Numbered from the stretch's first letter, positions 23,165-32,533 are shown. The stretch: 64,000 bases of DNA from JABDCD01 sp964469525 (GCA_964469525.1 CAYXYU010000010.1:14524-78523); one strand, 5' to 3'. The notes: a model not told the origin generated them from the sequence alone. Made by a program: numbers and translations.

Positions 23165-24907
23165 TCATCCTGTGCCTGGTAGCTCGAAATAGGTAGGGTC
23201 GTGCAAGTGCAGATGATCGACGATCGGGCCGAGCGCCATGGCCGGCAGGTAGGTTAGAACGTCGACCAGCAGTATGGTGACCACCAGCATGATGGTGAAC
23301 AGCGGAGTATGGGTTGGCAGGGTGCCGGCATTCTCCGGTGTCTTGTTCTTAGCCGCCAGTGACCCGGCCAGCAGAAGCAGCAGTACCAGGAGGCCAAAGC
23401 GATAAATTGCCATACAGACTCCGAGCAGAATGTTATAAAAGGGGGTATTGGCGTTCAGACCGGCAAAGGCGCTGCCGTTATTGTTGCCTGCGGAGGAAAC
23501 CGCGTACATCACCTCGGTGAAACCGTGCGGTCCCGGGTTGAGGATGCCGGCCCGGCCCGCTTCGGTGGAGAGAGCAAGGGCGGTGCCCATCAGTACGCAG
23601 ACTTCGGGAATAATGACGCATAGAGCCGCTATCTTGACCTCAAGGCTTCCTAACTTGTTGCCGAGATATTCGGGCGTCCGGCCCACCATCAGTCCACCGA
23701 TGAACACGGTGATGATAACGTATATAAACATACCGTGAATGCCGGTACCCACGCCACCGAATACCACTTCGCCGAACTGGATGAACATCAGCGATATCAT
23801 GCCGGAAAGGGGAAAAAAAGAATCATGCATCGAATTGACCGACCCGTTGGAGGTCGCCGTCGCTGCCACTGCCCACAGCGCTGAGGACGCAGCGCCGATG
23901 CGCACTTCCTTGCCCTCCATGTTTCCGGCCGATTGTTCGATCCCCGGCAGCATCCGCGGATTACCTCCGCTTTCCTCTTCGACTGCCAGCAGCGCCATTG
24001 GCACGAAGATAATGGTCATTGCGGCAAGCAGTCCCCACCCCTGTCGCCGGTCCTTTACCATGACGCCAAACGTATACACCAGCGCAGCCGGGATGAGCAG
24101 GATGGATATCAGTTGCAGCAGGTTGGAAAAGAGTGTTGGGTTTTCGTAAGGGTGGGCCGCGTTGGCATTGAAGAACCCGCCGCCGCTGCTGCCCAGCATC
24201 TTGATCGCTACCTGCGACGCCACCGGGCCAACGGCAATCCGCTCCTCACTCTCCAGCCCCTGCGTTGCGAATCCTGCTTCCAGAGGCTGATATGGCACAT
24301 AGCCGCTCAGCGTTTGCACCACCCCCTGTGACGCCAGCAGCACGGCAAACAGCAGCGCCATCGGCAACAGGATGTAAAGGATGCCGCGCACCACATCGAC
24401 ATAGGGATTACCGATCGTCTCCGCCTGCTTGCGGCCGAAAGCCCGGAACATCGCCACCGCCACGGCCATTCCGGTGGCTGCCGCAAGAAAATTCTGCACC
24501 GTGCAGCCCGCCATCTGCGACAGATAGCTCATCTGCGCCTCACCGCTGTAGCTCTGCCAATCGGTATTGCTGATAAACGCCATGGCGGCATTGAAAGCGA
24601 GGTCCGGCGAAAAGCCCGGGTAGCCCTGCGGGTTCAGCGGCAGCACACCCTGAGCCGAAAAAATGATGAACAGCAGCAACGACCCGAGCAACCCCAGCGC
24701 CAGCACCGCCATCGCGTAGCCGCGCCAGCCGCTCTCGACGTGCGGGTTGATGCCGCACAACCAGTAAATCAGATCCTCCAGCCAGCCAAGCGGGCCTTCC
24801 AGCCAGACCGGCTCGTCCTCATAGACCCGCGCCATGTATAGTCCGAGCGGCTTGATGAAGGCCGCGACGATCCCCAGGCACAAGAGTATATACATCCATG
24901 AGGGCAT
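23165..24907 (-). CDS. kdpA: K+-transporting ATPase subunit A
   Basis: The channel-like subunit of the Kdp pump, related to K+ channels and Trk proteins. The selectivity-filter repeats are visible: MAFISNTDWQSYSGE, MLGSSGGGFFNANAAHPYENP, an S-N-GS-N loop (ATATSNGSVNSMHDSFFPLS) and VSSAGNNNGSAFAGLNANTP. About ten helices and 580 residues are normal for the family. It directly follows kdpF. Confidence 0.96.
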   Translation of the reverse strand: MPSWMYILLCLGIVAAFIKPLGLYMARVYEDEPVWLEGPLGWLEDLIYWLCGINPHVESGWRGYAMAVLALGLLGSLLLFIIFSAQGVLPLNPQGYPGFSPDLAFNAAMAFISNTDWQSYSGEAQMSYLSQMAGCTVQNFLAAATGMAVAVAMFRAFGRKQAETIGNPYVDVVRGILYILLPMALLFAVLLASQGVVQTLSGYVPYQPLEAGFATQGLESEERIAVGPVASQVAIKMLGSSGGGFFNANAAHPYENPTLFSNLLQLISILLIPAALVYTFGVMVKDRRQGWGLLAAMTIIFVPMALLAVEEESGGNPRMLPGIEQSAGNMEGKEVRIGAASSALWAVAATATSNGSVNSMHDSFFPLSGMISLMFIQFGEVVFGGVGTGIHGMFIYVIITVFIGGLMVGRTPEYLGNKLGSLEVKIAALCVIIPEVCVLMGTALALSTEAGRAGILNPGPHGFTEVMYAVSSAGNNNGSAFAGLNANTPFYNILLGVCMAIYRFGLLVLLLLLAGSLAAKNKTPENAGTLPTHTPLFTIMLVVTILLVDVLTYLPAMALGPIVDHLHLHDPTYFELPGTG

Positions 24908-24914
24908 GATTTAG

Positions 24915-25007
24915 TCAGGGAAAAAGTTCCGGCTTGAGTAATGCCAGCAGAAGATACACGAAGAGAAAAAAGGCAATTGCGCCGAACAGCAGGTAAAGCA
25001 TCAGCAT
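24915..25007 (-). CDS. kdpF: K+-transporting ATPase subunit F
   Basis: A 30-residue single-helix peptide, MLMLYLLFGAIAFFLFVYLL followed by LALLKPELFP, that matches KdpF, the small stabilising subunit. The YLLLALLKPE..F ending is the family signature. It lies 7 bases before kdpA. The start could also be Met 3 (25001). The -10 box ends only seven bases before the first ATG, so the mRNA may have almost no leader. Confidence 0.88.
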   Translation of the reverse strand: MLMLYLLFGAIAFFLFVYLLLALLKPELFP

Positions 25008-25014
25008 AGGGCGC

Positions 25015-25042
25015 ACTATAGAAGGATGCGAAGGCAAGTCAA
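25015..25042 (-). promoter_or_regulatory. Sigma-70-type promoter of kdpFABC
   Basis: On the minus strand, TTGACT (25037-25042) is followed by a 16-base spacer and TATAGT (25015-25020). Transcription should begin at or next to the kdpF ATG at 25007, predicting a leaderless or near-leaderless message. No obvious KdpE direct repeat is seen in the short upstream gap. Confidence 0.7.
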
Positions 25043-25076
25043 CGCTGGCCGTCACACTCTTGTTGCAACCCTGCCA

Positions 25077-25775
25077 TTACCAGGGAATGGGTTTGCGGTC
25101 GCGGAAGAAGCCGCCGGTGGCCTTGCCACCCTGGCCGATGGCCAGCCAGACGATCGTGTCGGCGCCCTGGTCCGGCGTGCGGGTGGCGCCGCTGCCGCCC
25201 ATGTCGGTTTTCACCCAGCCGGGGCAGATGGAGTTCACCCGGATGCGCAGCGGTGCCAGCTCGCTGGCCAGGATGCGCGTAACGGCATTAAGGGCCGTTT
25301 TGGAGATGCGGTAGGCAGCCGAGCCGCCGTTCATATCGGAGAGCTGCCCCATGCCGCTCGATACGTTCACCACCTCCGCCTCGCCCGCCTTCTTCAGCAG
25401 CGGCAGCACGGCGCGCGTCATCAGCAGCGCCCCGAGCGTATTGGTTTGGAAGGTCTCGATGATCACTTCCGGCTCGATGGCAAGCGGTGACACCTTGTCG
25501 TCAAGAAACACGCCCGCATTGTTCACCAGCGCGTCGAGATGGTTGGCCCTGCCGGCCAGCTCGCCGGCCGCCGCCTCGACACTCACCGGATCGGCGACAT
25601 CGACCACCAGCAGCTCGACCTGCGGATATCCGGCCTCATGCAGCTGCACCACCGCCGCCTCGCCGCGCTCACCGTCGCGGCTGCCCAGGAACACGCGGAA
25701 CCCCTGCTCCGCCAGCTGCCGGCACACCGCAAAGCCAATACCCTTGTTCCCACCTGTGACAAGCGCGGTTTTCAT
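25077..25775 (-). CDS. Short-chain dehydrogenase/reductase
   Basis: A cytosolic NAD(P)-dependent oxidoreductase of the SDR superfamily. It shows the Rossmann motif TGGNKGIG, the cofactor-determining SRDGERGEAA (Arg favours NADPH), NNAG, the catalytic Ser in VNVSSGMGQL, and the YRISK Tyr/Lys pair; PGWVKTDMGG closes the active site. Length (232) is that of a classical SDR and resembles carbonyl-reductase types. The substrate is unknown. Confidence 0.9.
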   Translation of the reverse strand: MKTALVTGGNKGIGFAVCRQLAEQGFRVFLGSRDGERGEAAVVQLHEAGYPQVELLVVDVADPVSVEAAAGELAGRANHLDALVNNAGVFLDDKVSPLAIEPEVIIETFQTNTLGALLMTRAVLPLLKKAGEAEVVNVSSGMGQLSDMNGGSAAYRISKTALNAVTRILASELAPLRIRVNSICPGWVKTDMGGSGATRTPDQGADTIVWLAIGQGGKATGGFFRDRKPIPW

Positions 25776-25841
25776 AAGGCCTCCTCTTAGAGCGATAGCT
25801 CCGAAGTAAGAAAGAATGAGTAAGGATTCAAGTGGATTCCT

Positions 25842-27380
25842 TTACCGTTCCTTTGTTCTGCGTTGCTCCATCATCTGGGGATCGAGGTCGGGATGCTGGC
25901 GGAAAAATTTCGTATAACCAATCACATTGGGCTCCCGCAGTTCCAGCGACCAGGCTTGGCGCTTTTCCGGCGTATCGATCAGTGAAAAGCTATCCTGCAC
26001 CGGATGCAGGCTGCGCCGCTTCACCATCTCGGCCACCTGCAGGGCAGCATTTACCGCGTAGGTAGCCTTGGTCGGGCAGAGGGTGAAGAGCCCATGCTTT
26101 TCTTCTTTTGTCAGGGGCTGAGGTGATGGTTCCCGCAAATGCTCTAAAAGAATATCCAGTATTTCCCCCACGGACATCACATCCGGAAGCTCCTCAGCCA
26201 TCTCATGCCGCCGTTTATAAATATCCTGTTGGAAGTTCAGCGTATCCCGCATGATGATATGGGGATGAGCGGCCTCCTTCAGAAAGGGGAAGCGCTTCTG
26301 CAGGTGCTTAAGGTAGCGCTCCGTCCACGCCCTGCGCCTTCCCGGAGCGATGTAATCCCAGTCGGCAGGCAGGGAGGGCTGATCGGCGGTCAGCTCAATC
26401 TCCCGACGATACGCGCCCTCGTTTGTCGGCAGATAGCACACGGCGGTTTTATCGTTGTAACGGGAGAACATGCCGCCATGCCTGCCCAGCATGACAAAAG
26501 CCGACGGCGGCATGCGCGTCAGCGGCAGGTCGATCAGCAGCATGCCGCGCTGATACACTATTATTTTCTTTCCTTCAGCAGGCTTGCCCAGCATTTCCGG
26601 CAGCATATGCGGACTGTCTCGCCAGCCTGCCGCCACCACTTGGTCCGCCTTGACGGTCTTACCTTCCTCGTTCGTTTCCAAATATATCTCGAAGTGCTTA
26701 TCCTTTTTGAGAATACCGTGCTTCTGGACGCGGTGACCGGTCAGCACGGTAATACTGCCTTTCTTCTGCTCCTCCTCCAGCGCCGCCTGGATCATGGCCA
26801 GGCATTTCGGCACGTTGAAGCCGATCTCCCTGGTCTGGATGCCACCGACGATGCCCGGGAAATCGGCGAATTCCTTTCCTGTCAGAATACGGAAGAAGCT
26901 GCCCGGCCTGGGCGAGCCGAACAGCTGGCGACCGGTCGTTTCCGCGTTCCAGCCATATGCATTGCCCACGCGGTGAAACATATTTTCGTAGCCCCGGCGG
27001 ATATTCTCATACGCACGTATCTGTTTTTCAAACGTCAGGGTTGTCGCCTGATCGGCATCCGGATGCAGCCCTTCGGCATGAGTTTCCTGGGCGATCAGGA
27101 ACTTCATCGGCTCTTCGTTCGTATAGATATTATGCGGCATCAGCAGCCGCCACATCACGGCGCCCTGCAGGCAGTCCAGCGCCGTCTGTGGGTCGAGCGG
27201 GTATTCGCCGCCCAGGTGCAGCCGCGAGGCAATCAGGCTCGCGCCGTTGAGCAGCGTGTCCTGCGCTTCGATCAGCGTCACATGGAACCGCGGATCCTTG
27301 GCGAGCATTAGAGCCGCCAGACAGCCGCCAAGGCCACCTCCAGCAATTGCTATTTCTTTTTTTGCTTTTATTTCAGTCAC
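25842..27380 (-). CDS. FAD-dependent oxidoreductase, unknown substrate
   Basis: A 512-residue flavoprotein. The N-terminal dinucleotide-binding motif IAGGGLGGCLAALMLA ends at an acidic residue about 34 (TLIEAQ), typical of FAD-dependent DAO-like enzymes. Later parts include DQVVAAGWRDSPHMLPEMLG and LPLTRMPPSAFVMLGRHGGM. The C-terminal third is charged and not assigned. No subfamily is recognised, and the neighbours (SDR, tRNA) give no pathway. An AT-rich leader precedes it. Confidence 0.75.
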   Translation of the reverse strand: MTEIKAKKEIAIAGGGLGGCLAALMLAKDPRFHVTLIEAQDTLLNGASLIASRLHLGGEYPLDPQTALDCLQGAVMWRLLMPHNIYTNEEPMKFLIAQETHAEGLHPDADQATTLTFEKQIRAYENIRRGYENMFHRVGNAYGWNAETTGRQLFGSPRPGSFFRILTGKEFADFPGIVGGIQTREIGFNVPKCLAMIQAALEEEQKKGSITVLTGHRVQKHGILKKDKHFEIYLETNEEGKTVKADQVVAAGWRDSPHMLPEMLGKPAEGKKIIVYQRGMLLIDLPLTRMPPSAFVMLGRHGGMFSRYNDKTAVCYLPTNEGAYRREIELTADQPSLPADWDYIAPGRRRAWTERYLKHLQKRFPFLKEAAHPHIIMRDTLNFQQDIYKRRHEMAEELPDVMSVGEILDILLEHLREPSPQPLTKEEKHGLFTLCPTKATYAVNAALQVAEMVKRRSLHPVQDSFSLIDTPEKRQAWSLELREPNVIGYTKFFRQHPDLDPQMMEQRRTKER

Positions 27381-27530
27381 ATTTCTAATTCCATTGAATG
27401 GACGGACAGCATGTGTAGAGAGTAATTGTTAATAATTTATTAACAAAAACGGATTTTTTGAATATAAAAGCGATATTCTCGAAACGGCACAGAAAGGGCG
27501 CCGTTGCCGCGTAAATACAATCGGCAATTA

Positions 27531-27608
<78 letters not shown>

Positions 27609-27775
27609 ACACAATCACAACCGTTTTTCAAGCGCCCGGTTATGTTATACAATCCGCTCGGCAATGCCTCGCGGTGGGGCTGCGCTATGCCCCCGGCATA
27701 CCCTTGCATGCGGATAAGACCGCAATAATGCAGGGTCACAAGAATTAGTGAGATTTTGCTGTGCTGGCAAGCCTT

Positions 27776-29143
27776 TTAGGGCAAAACAATATCGCTTTGC
27801 GCCAGCTGCGCCTGTAAATCCTCTTTCAGCCGTGCCAGGCCCTCGAAATCCATGGCTTCCAGGCGGGCGACCAGCATCGGCTGGGTATTGGAGGCGCGCA
27901 GCAGCCACCAGCCACCTTCCTTAGTAACCCGCACTCCGTCCACGTCGCTGAATTCGGCTCCCATCCGCTCCAGCCGCTCCCTGACCTCTTCGATGACCTT
28001 GAATTTGCGCGCCTCGTCGCACGGGAAGCGAATCTCCGGCGTGTTGACCCGCTGCGGCAGCCGGGAACGCAGCCGGGAGAGCGAGCTGGCCGAACGCGAC
28101 AGCAGCGAAAGCAGCCGTACCGCCGCATACAGCGCATCGTCATACCCGTAATACCTGTCGGCGAAGAATATGTGCCCGCTCATCTCCCCGGCCAGCGGCG
28201 CGCCCGTTTCAGCCATCTTGGCCTTGATCAGCGAGTGGCCGGTCTTCCACATCAGAGGTTTGCCCCCCAGCCTCGCCACTTCCGCAAACAGCGCCCCGCT
28301 CGCCTTGACGTCGGCAATGACGGTGGCGCCGGGCTTCTCGCGCAGCACATCCGCCGCATACAGCATCAGCAGCTGGTCGCCCCAGAGAATCTCCCCCTCG
28401 TTATCGACCACCCCGATGCGGTCGCCGTCGCCGTCGAAAGCGATACCCGCATCCAGCTTGCGCCGCCGGACCTCTTCGATCAGCTGCCGCAGATTCTCGG
28501 GCTCGGTCGGATCGGGATGATGGGCGGGGAAATTGCCGTCGATCTTGGCGTTCAGCGCCACATGTTTGCCCGGCAGCCGCTGGCACAGCGCCGACATGAT
28601 CTCGCCGGTGGCGCCATTCCCCGCATCCCAGGCAATGTTGAGGGGCGCCGATCCGTCATAGGCTTTCAGCAGCGTCTGAACATAGTCCGCCCGCACGTCG
28701 CGCTGCTCCACTCTTCCCGCTCCGCTCACATACCCGCCGCCAAGCGCGATGTCGCGCAACGACTGGATGTCGGCGCCGTAAAACGCCCTGCCTCCGAGCA
28801 CGAACTTGAAGCCGTTATGGGTGGGGGGATTATGCGAGCCGGTCACCATGACGGCACCAGTGGCCTTGCCGGTGTGGGCGGCGAAATACAGTATCGGCGT
28901 CGGGCCGAGGCCGATATCGATAACCGTTAAACCCGAATCGGCAATGGCGCGGCAGACAACTTCATGCAGCGCAGGAGAGCTTAACCGCCCATCCCGCCCG
29001 ACGCAGATACTGCCCTGCGGATCGAGCGCGGCCGCCCTGGCGGCGAAGGCACGCGCGATGGCATAGGCATCGTCTTCGGTTAGCGTATCGCCGGCGATGC
29101 CGCGAATGTCGTATTCGCGGAAGATGAGGGGATTCAGCGCCAT
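27776..29143 (-). CDS. Phosphomannomutase / phosphoglucomutase
   Basis: An alpha-D-phosphohexomutase that interconverts hexose 1- and 6-phosphates, feeding nucleotide-sugar synthesis for LPS or exopolysaccharide. Domain 1 carries the phosphoserine loop TGSHNPPTHNGFKF, domain 2 the Mg site DGDGDRIGVVD, domain 3 the sugar loop (GEMSGHIFF) and domain 4 the phosphate-binding RASNTQPMLVARLEA. Length is normal for the AlgC/ManB type. The ATG at 29143 precedes the conserved NPLIFREYDIRG; a TTG at 29158 would add five residues. A palindromic repeat lies just upstream. Confidence 0.92.
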   Translation of the reverse strand: MALNPLIFREYDIRGIAGDTLTEDDAYAIARAFAARAAALDPQGSICVGRDGRLSSPALHEVVCRAIADSGLTVIDIGLGPTPILYFAAHTGKATGAVMVTGSHNPPTHNGFKFVLGGRAFYGADIQSLRDIALGGGYVSGAGRVEQRDVRADYVQTLLKAYDGSAPLNIAWDAGNGATGEIMSALCQRLPGKHVALNAKIDGNFPAHHPDPTEPENLRQLIEEVRRRKLDAGIAFDGDGDRIGVVDNEGEILWGDQLLMLYAADVLREKPGATVIADVKASGALFAEVARLGGKPLMWKTGHSLIKAKMAETGAPLAGEMSGHIFFADRYYGYDDALYAAVRLLSLLSRSASSLSRLRSRLPQRVNTPEIRFPCDEARKFKVIEEVRERLERMGAEFSDVDGVRVTKEGGWWLLRASNTQPMLVARLEAMDFEGLARLKEDLQAQLAQSDIVLP

Positions 29144-29162
29144 ACACAGGGAGTCCAATTCG

Positions 29163-29275
29163 CTATGCTGAGCAAAATGCGCAGGCTTTTGAGAACCGCA
29201 GCGCAGCGTACATTTGGAGTACGTGAGCAGCGGAAGCGCAAAAAGCCAAGCAAGTTTGCCAGCATAGTAGAATTG
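29163..29275. repeat. Long imperfect palindrome (copy 2) between the mutase and motE genes
   Basis: It aligns along its whole length with 17043-17153. The core GTACGTGAGCAGCGGAAG is identical. The outer arms have a different sequence (CTATGCTG and CAGCATAG) but still pair with each other. It ends exactly at the motE stop codon. Confidence 0.8.
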
Positions 29276-30157
29276 CTATTGTTGCACGGGAGCGGTGGTA
29301 AGAGGCACCGGCCCGCCGACGTTATGCAGCCGGGCGGAGGAAACCCGCCGCTGCTCGGCCAGCTGCACGGTGATCTGCTTGGCCTTCTTCGGGTCCATCG
29401 ACGCCAGGATCGGCGCTGCCTTCTTCTCCGACATCTTGTCGATGACCAGCAGCAGGATCGGCATCTCCACCTCGTCGAAGATGCGCGCCGCGTCGCCGGG
29501 TTTCATGCTCTCGTAAATCTTCACGAGGCTCCTGATCTTCGCATCCTCCTTCTCATTATATTGGGCCAGCAGCTCGCCGACCTCCTTCTTCATGGCGTCG
29601 ATCTGCTCGATCTTCTCGTTGATGCGCTTCTCGGTGGCGTCCAGCGCCGCCTCCTTGATCTGGATATTTTCTGCCCAGTGATCCAGTTCCTCGCGACGGC
29701 GCGACAGGTTTTCCAGCAACTCCACCTCGACCGTGGTGAAGCGGCGGTCCACGGTTTCACCCGGATCTTCCACCACTCCGCCTTTTTTCTTGGTAAGGTT
29801 CTTTTTGTCTTCCTCCTGCCTAGCTTTGAGTTCCTCGGCCGTTTCCTTCACCTTTTCCGCTTTCTTCTCTTCTCCTTCGGCTGGTTTTTCTTCGGCTTTC
29901 TCGTCGGGCTTCTTTTCTGCTGTTTCAGCGGCCTTATCACTGAACCGTTCGCTTAGTTTTTCGGGCACCTTCTCATCGGTCTTTTTCTCTTCCTTCTTCG
30001 GTTCCTCGGCAGGCTTGGACTCCTCGGACTGCGCTCCCACTTCTGAAATCAGCAGCCGGTTGGACAGTGCCTGCGTACCCTGCAGCACATCGACCACCTT
30101 GACGCCGAGGAAGAGCACAGCAACGGTGATGGTAACGGGAATCAGACGCAGGCGCAT
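29276..30157 (-). CDS. MotE-like flagellar protein with MgtE-N domain
   Basis: A 293-residue exported or membrane-anchored protein: one N-terminal hydrophobic segment (IPVTITVAVLFLGVKVVDVL), a long Lys/Glu-rich low-complexity linker (about 45-130), a coiled coil (about 145-200) and an MgtE-N-like domain with IYESMKPGDAARIFDEVEMP and KAAPILASMDPKKAKQIT. In Sinorhizobium, MotE is the periplasmic chaperone of the motility protein MotC. Its place after fliM and the DUF6468 gene supports a flagellar role. It shares one base with the gene before it. Confidence 0.8.
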   Translation of the reverse strand: MRLRLIPVTITVAVLFLGVKVVDVLQGTQALSNRLLISEVGAQSEESKPAEEPKKEEKKTDEKVPEKLSERFSDKAAETAEKKPDEKAEEKPAEGEEKKAEKVKETAEELKARQEEDKKNLTKKKGGVVEDPGETVDRRFTTVEVELLENLSRRREELDHWAENIQIKEAALDATEKRINEKIEQIDAMKKEVGELLAQYNEKEDAKIRSLVKIYESMKPGDAARIFDEVEMPILLLVIDKMSEKKAAPILASMDPKKAKQITVQLAEQRRVSSARLHNVGGPVPLTTAPVQQ

Positions 30158-30786
30158 CAGCCTTTCACTCCGGCTTTAATCATGTCGAGCAACTCCTGCT
30201 CGGCCTTGGAACGGGCCCGCGTGGGCTGTCGCTCGCGTGGAAACGGAGGAACGGGCAGTTCCTCTTCCCCGCCAAGCAACGTCCGGTTGCGGCCGACGAC
30301 GCGTTCCAGCACCGCCTCCAGCGACGCTGCCATCTTCTCGCGATTGCTGACGGTCTTGGCCAGCGGCGGCGGATTGACCGGCTTCTCGGCGGGAGCGGAT
30401 TCTTCAGGCGCTTCCGCTTCCGCTGCCGCCTCTCCTTCTGCGACGCGCGCGCGCGCGCGGCTGACCGCGAAGTTGGCTTCCAGCTGGCTGGCAAGCTTGT
30501 TGCCGCGCTCGATCATGAATGCCATGTCGTCGAGCAGGTAGTTGGCCTTCTCGATGCGGAACTGGATATTCTCTCCGATCTTTTTGCTGGCCGTCTGCAG
30601 CGCGATGATGCTCTCCGAGGCGCGCTGCGTCGATTCGTCAAAATGCTTCAGAAGCTGCGCCAGCTCCGATTTGCTGTCCTGCAGGATGCGGATGCGGCGG
30701 TTCAGCACCCAGCAATAGCCGATCGTCACCGCCAGCAGCACAATGATCAGGATATTCATCATCAGGCTGGCAACGGCGCCGGTCAT
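30157..30786 (-). CDS. DUF6468 flagellum-associated membrane protein
   Basis: A 209-residue protein with an N-terminal membrane anchor (MNILIIVLLAVTIGYCWVLN), then RRIRILQDSKSELAQLLKHF and a helical region with IEKANYLLDDMAFMIERGNK, matching the DUF6468 family. It is found almost only between fliM and motE-like genes in alphaproteobacteria, so a part in motor assembly is likely, but its function is unknown. Four bases overlap with fliM and one with motE, showing one operon. Confidence 0.8.
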   Translation of the reverse strand: MTGAVASLMMNILIIVLLAVTIGYCWVLNRRIRILQDSKSELAQLLKHFDESTQRASESIIALQTASKKIGENIQFRIEKANYLLDDMAFMIERGNKLASQLEANFAVSRARARVAEGEAAAEAEAPEESAPAEKPVNPPPLAKTVSNREKMAASLEAVLERVVGRNRTLLGGEEELPVPPFPRERQPTRARSKAEQELLDMIKAGVKG

Positions 30787-31832
30787 ATCGGATCCTTTGC
30801 CTTGCGTTTGACTGCTTCATTGAGTGCGATGGCAATATGATCTCCCACCCGCCCCAGCGCGCCGGTGGTGACCGGGATACCGCCGCAACGCAGCGTCACA
30901 TCGTCATCGGGGGTACAGTCGAGCAGCATGGTCGAGCCTACGTTGAATGACATGACATCCTTGAGCGTCACCATTTTTTCCTTTAAGACCGCCTCGATCT
31001 CGATATTGGTGCTGCGCAGCTCCTTGCCGAGATGCTTCTCCCATACGGTGTCCTGCCCGAAATTCTCACCCATGAACATCTGCAGGAGCAGGTCACGGAT
31101 GGGCTCCAGCGTCGTATGCGGCAGCAGCACTTCGATCATGCCGCCGCGGTCCTCGACCATGTCGACGCGGAAGCGCACCAGCAGCGCCGGGTTACCGGGA
31201 CGGGTGATGGTGGCGAAGCGCGGGTTGCTCTCCAGCCGCTCGAAATGGAAGGTGGCAGGCGACAGCGGCTCGAAGGCGCTGCTCATGTCGGCCAGCACGA
31301 TATCGACCATGCGCTTGACGATCTCCTGTTCGATCGTGGTGTAGGGGCGGCCTTCGACGCGCACTGGGCGGTTCGACTTGCGGCCGCCGAGCAGAATATC
31401 CACCATCGAATAGATCTGCGAGCTGTCGACGGTCACCAGCCCGAAATTCTCCCACTCCACGGCGCGAAACACCACGAGCAGCGCCGGCAGGGGAATCGAA
31501 TTCAGGTAATCATCGAAGCGAATGGACACCATCGAATCGAGGCTGACATCGACGTTCTCCGAGGTGAAGTTGCGCAGGCTGGTCGACAATGAGCGCACCA
31601 GCCGGTCGAACACCACCTCGAGCATCGGCAGCTTTTCATACGCCGTCATCGACTTGTCGAGGATGGCGAAGATGCCGTCGGCGCGCTGCTCGCCGCCTTC
31701 CTTCTGGGTATCGAAGCCGAGCAGCGTGTCGATCTCGTTCTGGTTCAGGACGCGCTGTTCGCCTTCGGCGGGCGCACCGGCAGCGGCAGGCTCGGCGGGT
31801 TTGGCGGCGTCTGGTGTCGGTTCGTCGGCCAT
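30783..31832 (-). CDS. fliM: Flagellar motor switch protein FliM
   Basis: FliM is the middle ring of the flagellar C-ring, where CheY-P binds. An Ala/Pro-rich start leads to the VLNQNEIDTLLGFD segment (the CheY-binding site of the family), the middle domain with PLPALLVVFRAVEWENFGLV and MVDILLGGRKSNRPV, and a C-terminal SpoA domain (VGSTMLLDCTPDDDVTLRCG). Length (349) is normal. It starts the fliM–DUF6468–motE operon, about 110 bases after fliL. Confidence 0.94.
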   Translation of the reverse strand: MADEPTPDAAKPAEPAAAGAPAEGEQRVLNQNEIDTLLGFDTQKEGGEQRADGIFAILDKSMTAYEKLPMLEVVFDRLVRSLSTSLRNFTSENVDVSLDSMVSIRFDDYLNSIPLPALLVVFRAVEWENFGLVTVDSSQIYSMVDILLGGRKSNRPVRVEGRPYTTIEQEIVKRMVDIVLADMSSAFEPLSPATFHFERLESNPRFATITRPGNPALLVRFRVDMVEDRGGMIEVLLPHTTLEPIRDLLLQMFMGENFGQDTVWEKHLGKELRSTNIEIEAVLKEKMVTLKDVMSFNVGSTMLLDCTPDDDVTLRCGGIPVTTGALGRVGDHIAIALNEAVKRKAKDPI

Positions 31833-31945
31833 AAAACTTCTACTTCAAGAGGTTATAGCATAATCACATGGCCGGTACAAGCGCACGTGCTCACGCACAT
31901 CTTTTCTATGGCAAAACCTATGCCAAGTAGAAGATTACGGCAAGC

Positions 31946-32533
31946 TTATTGAACGATGATTTCCTTGAACAGCACATCGTTGATCTTGACCGGCGCCAGT
32001 GCCTTGTTGGCACGCAGCAGCAGTTCCTCGCGCAGTCGCTGGATGCCGGCCGAGCCGGACAGGTCGCTGGCACGCAGCTCGCGCAGGTAGGTGTTGCAGG
32101 CGTCCAGCAGGCGCGGCAGGTTGGCCTCGATCAGCGACACGTCGCCGGGCCGCGCCACTTCGAGAATGACGGTCGTTTTCAGGAAGCTGGTGGTCTTGCC
32201 GCCGGTATTGAGGTTGACCAGAAATTCCGGCAGCGTGTAGAAAACCGGTTTCTGAATCGGCTTGCCGTCGGCGTCGAGCATCATGGTTTCCTCGTCGATC
32301 GCTTCGCCGCCGAGCATACCGGAAAAATACAGGCCCGCACCGCCGCCCGCTAGAATGACGACCAGCGCCGCCACGCCGATGATAATGATCTTCTTCTTGC
32401 TTTTTTTAGGCGCGCCTTCTTCGCCTTCGGCGCCTTCTTCACCCTCTGCGCCTTCCGCCGGCTCCTTTTCCTTATCGTCCGCCTTGCCTTCTTCCTTTTC
32501 CTCGGCCTCGGCTTCTTTGTCCTTTTTCGCCAT
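31946..32533 (-). CDS. fliL: Flagellar basal body-associated protein FliL
   Basis: FliL is a single-span inner-membrane protein that surrounds the stator and supports torque. A very charged Glu/Lys cytosolic tail (about 50 residues), a helix IIIIGVAALVVILAGGGAGL, then a periplasmic SPFH-like domain with FYTLPEFLVNLNTGGKTTSF, and the C-terminal LREELLLRANKALAPVKIND plus VLFKEIIVQ. It is divergent from flgF. Confidence 0.92.
   Translation of the reverse strand: MAKKDKEAEAEEKEEGKADDKEKEPAEGAEGEEGAEGEEGAPKKSKKKIIIIGVAALVVILAGGGAGLYFSGMLGGEAIDEETMMLDADGKPIQKPVFYTLPEFLVNLNTGGKTTSFLKTTVILEVARPGDVSLIEANLPRLLDACNTYLRELRASDLSGSAGIQRLREELLLRANKALAPVKINDVLFKEIIVQ

Noticed and set aside
26205..27311. A 368-codon open frame opposite the FAD oxidoreductase gene
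   Set aside because: The opposite strand encodes a clear flavin-binding protein; this frame is a composition effect.
27611..27775. Further tRNA genes or an integration site at tRNA-Pro
   Set aside because: No second tRNA fold and no repeated tRNA end or integrase gene was found around it.
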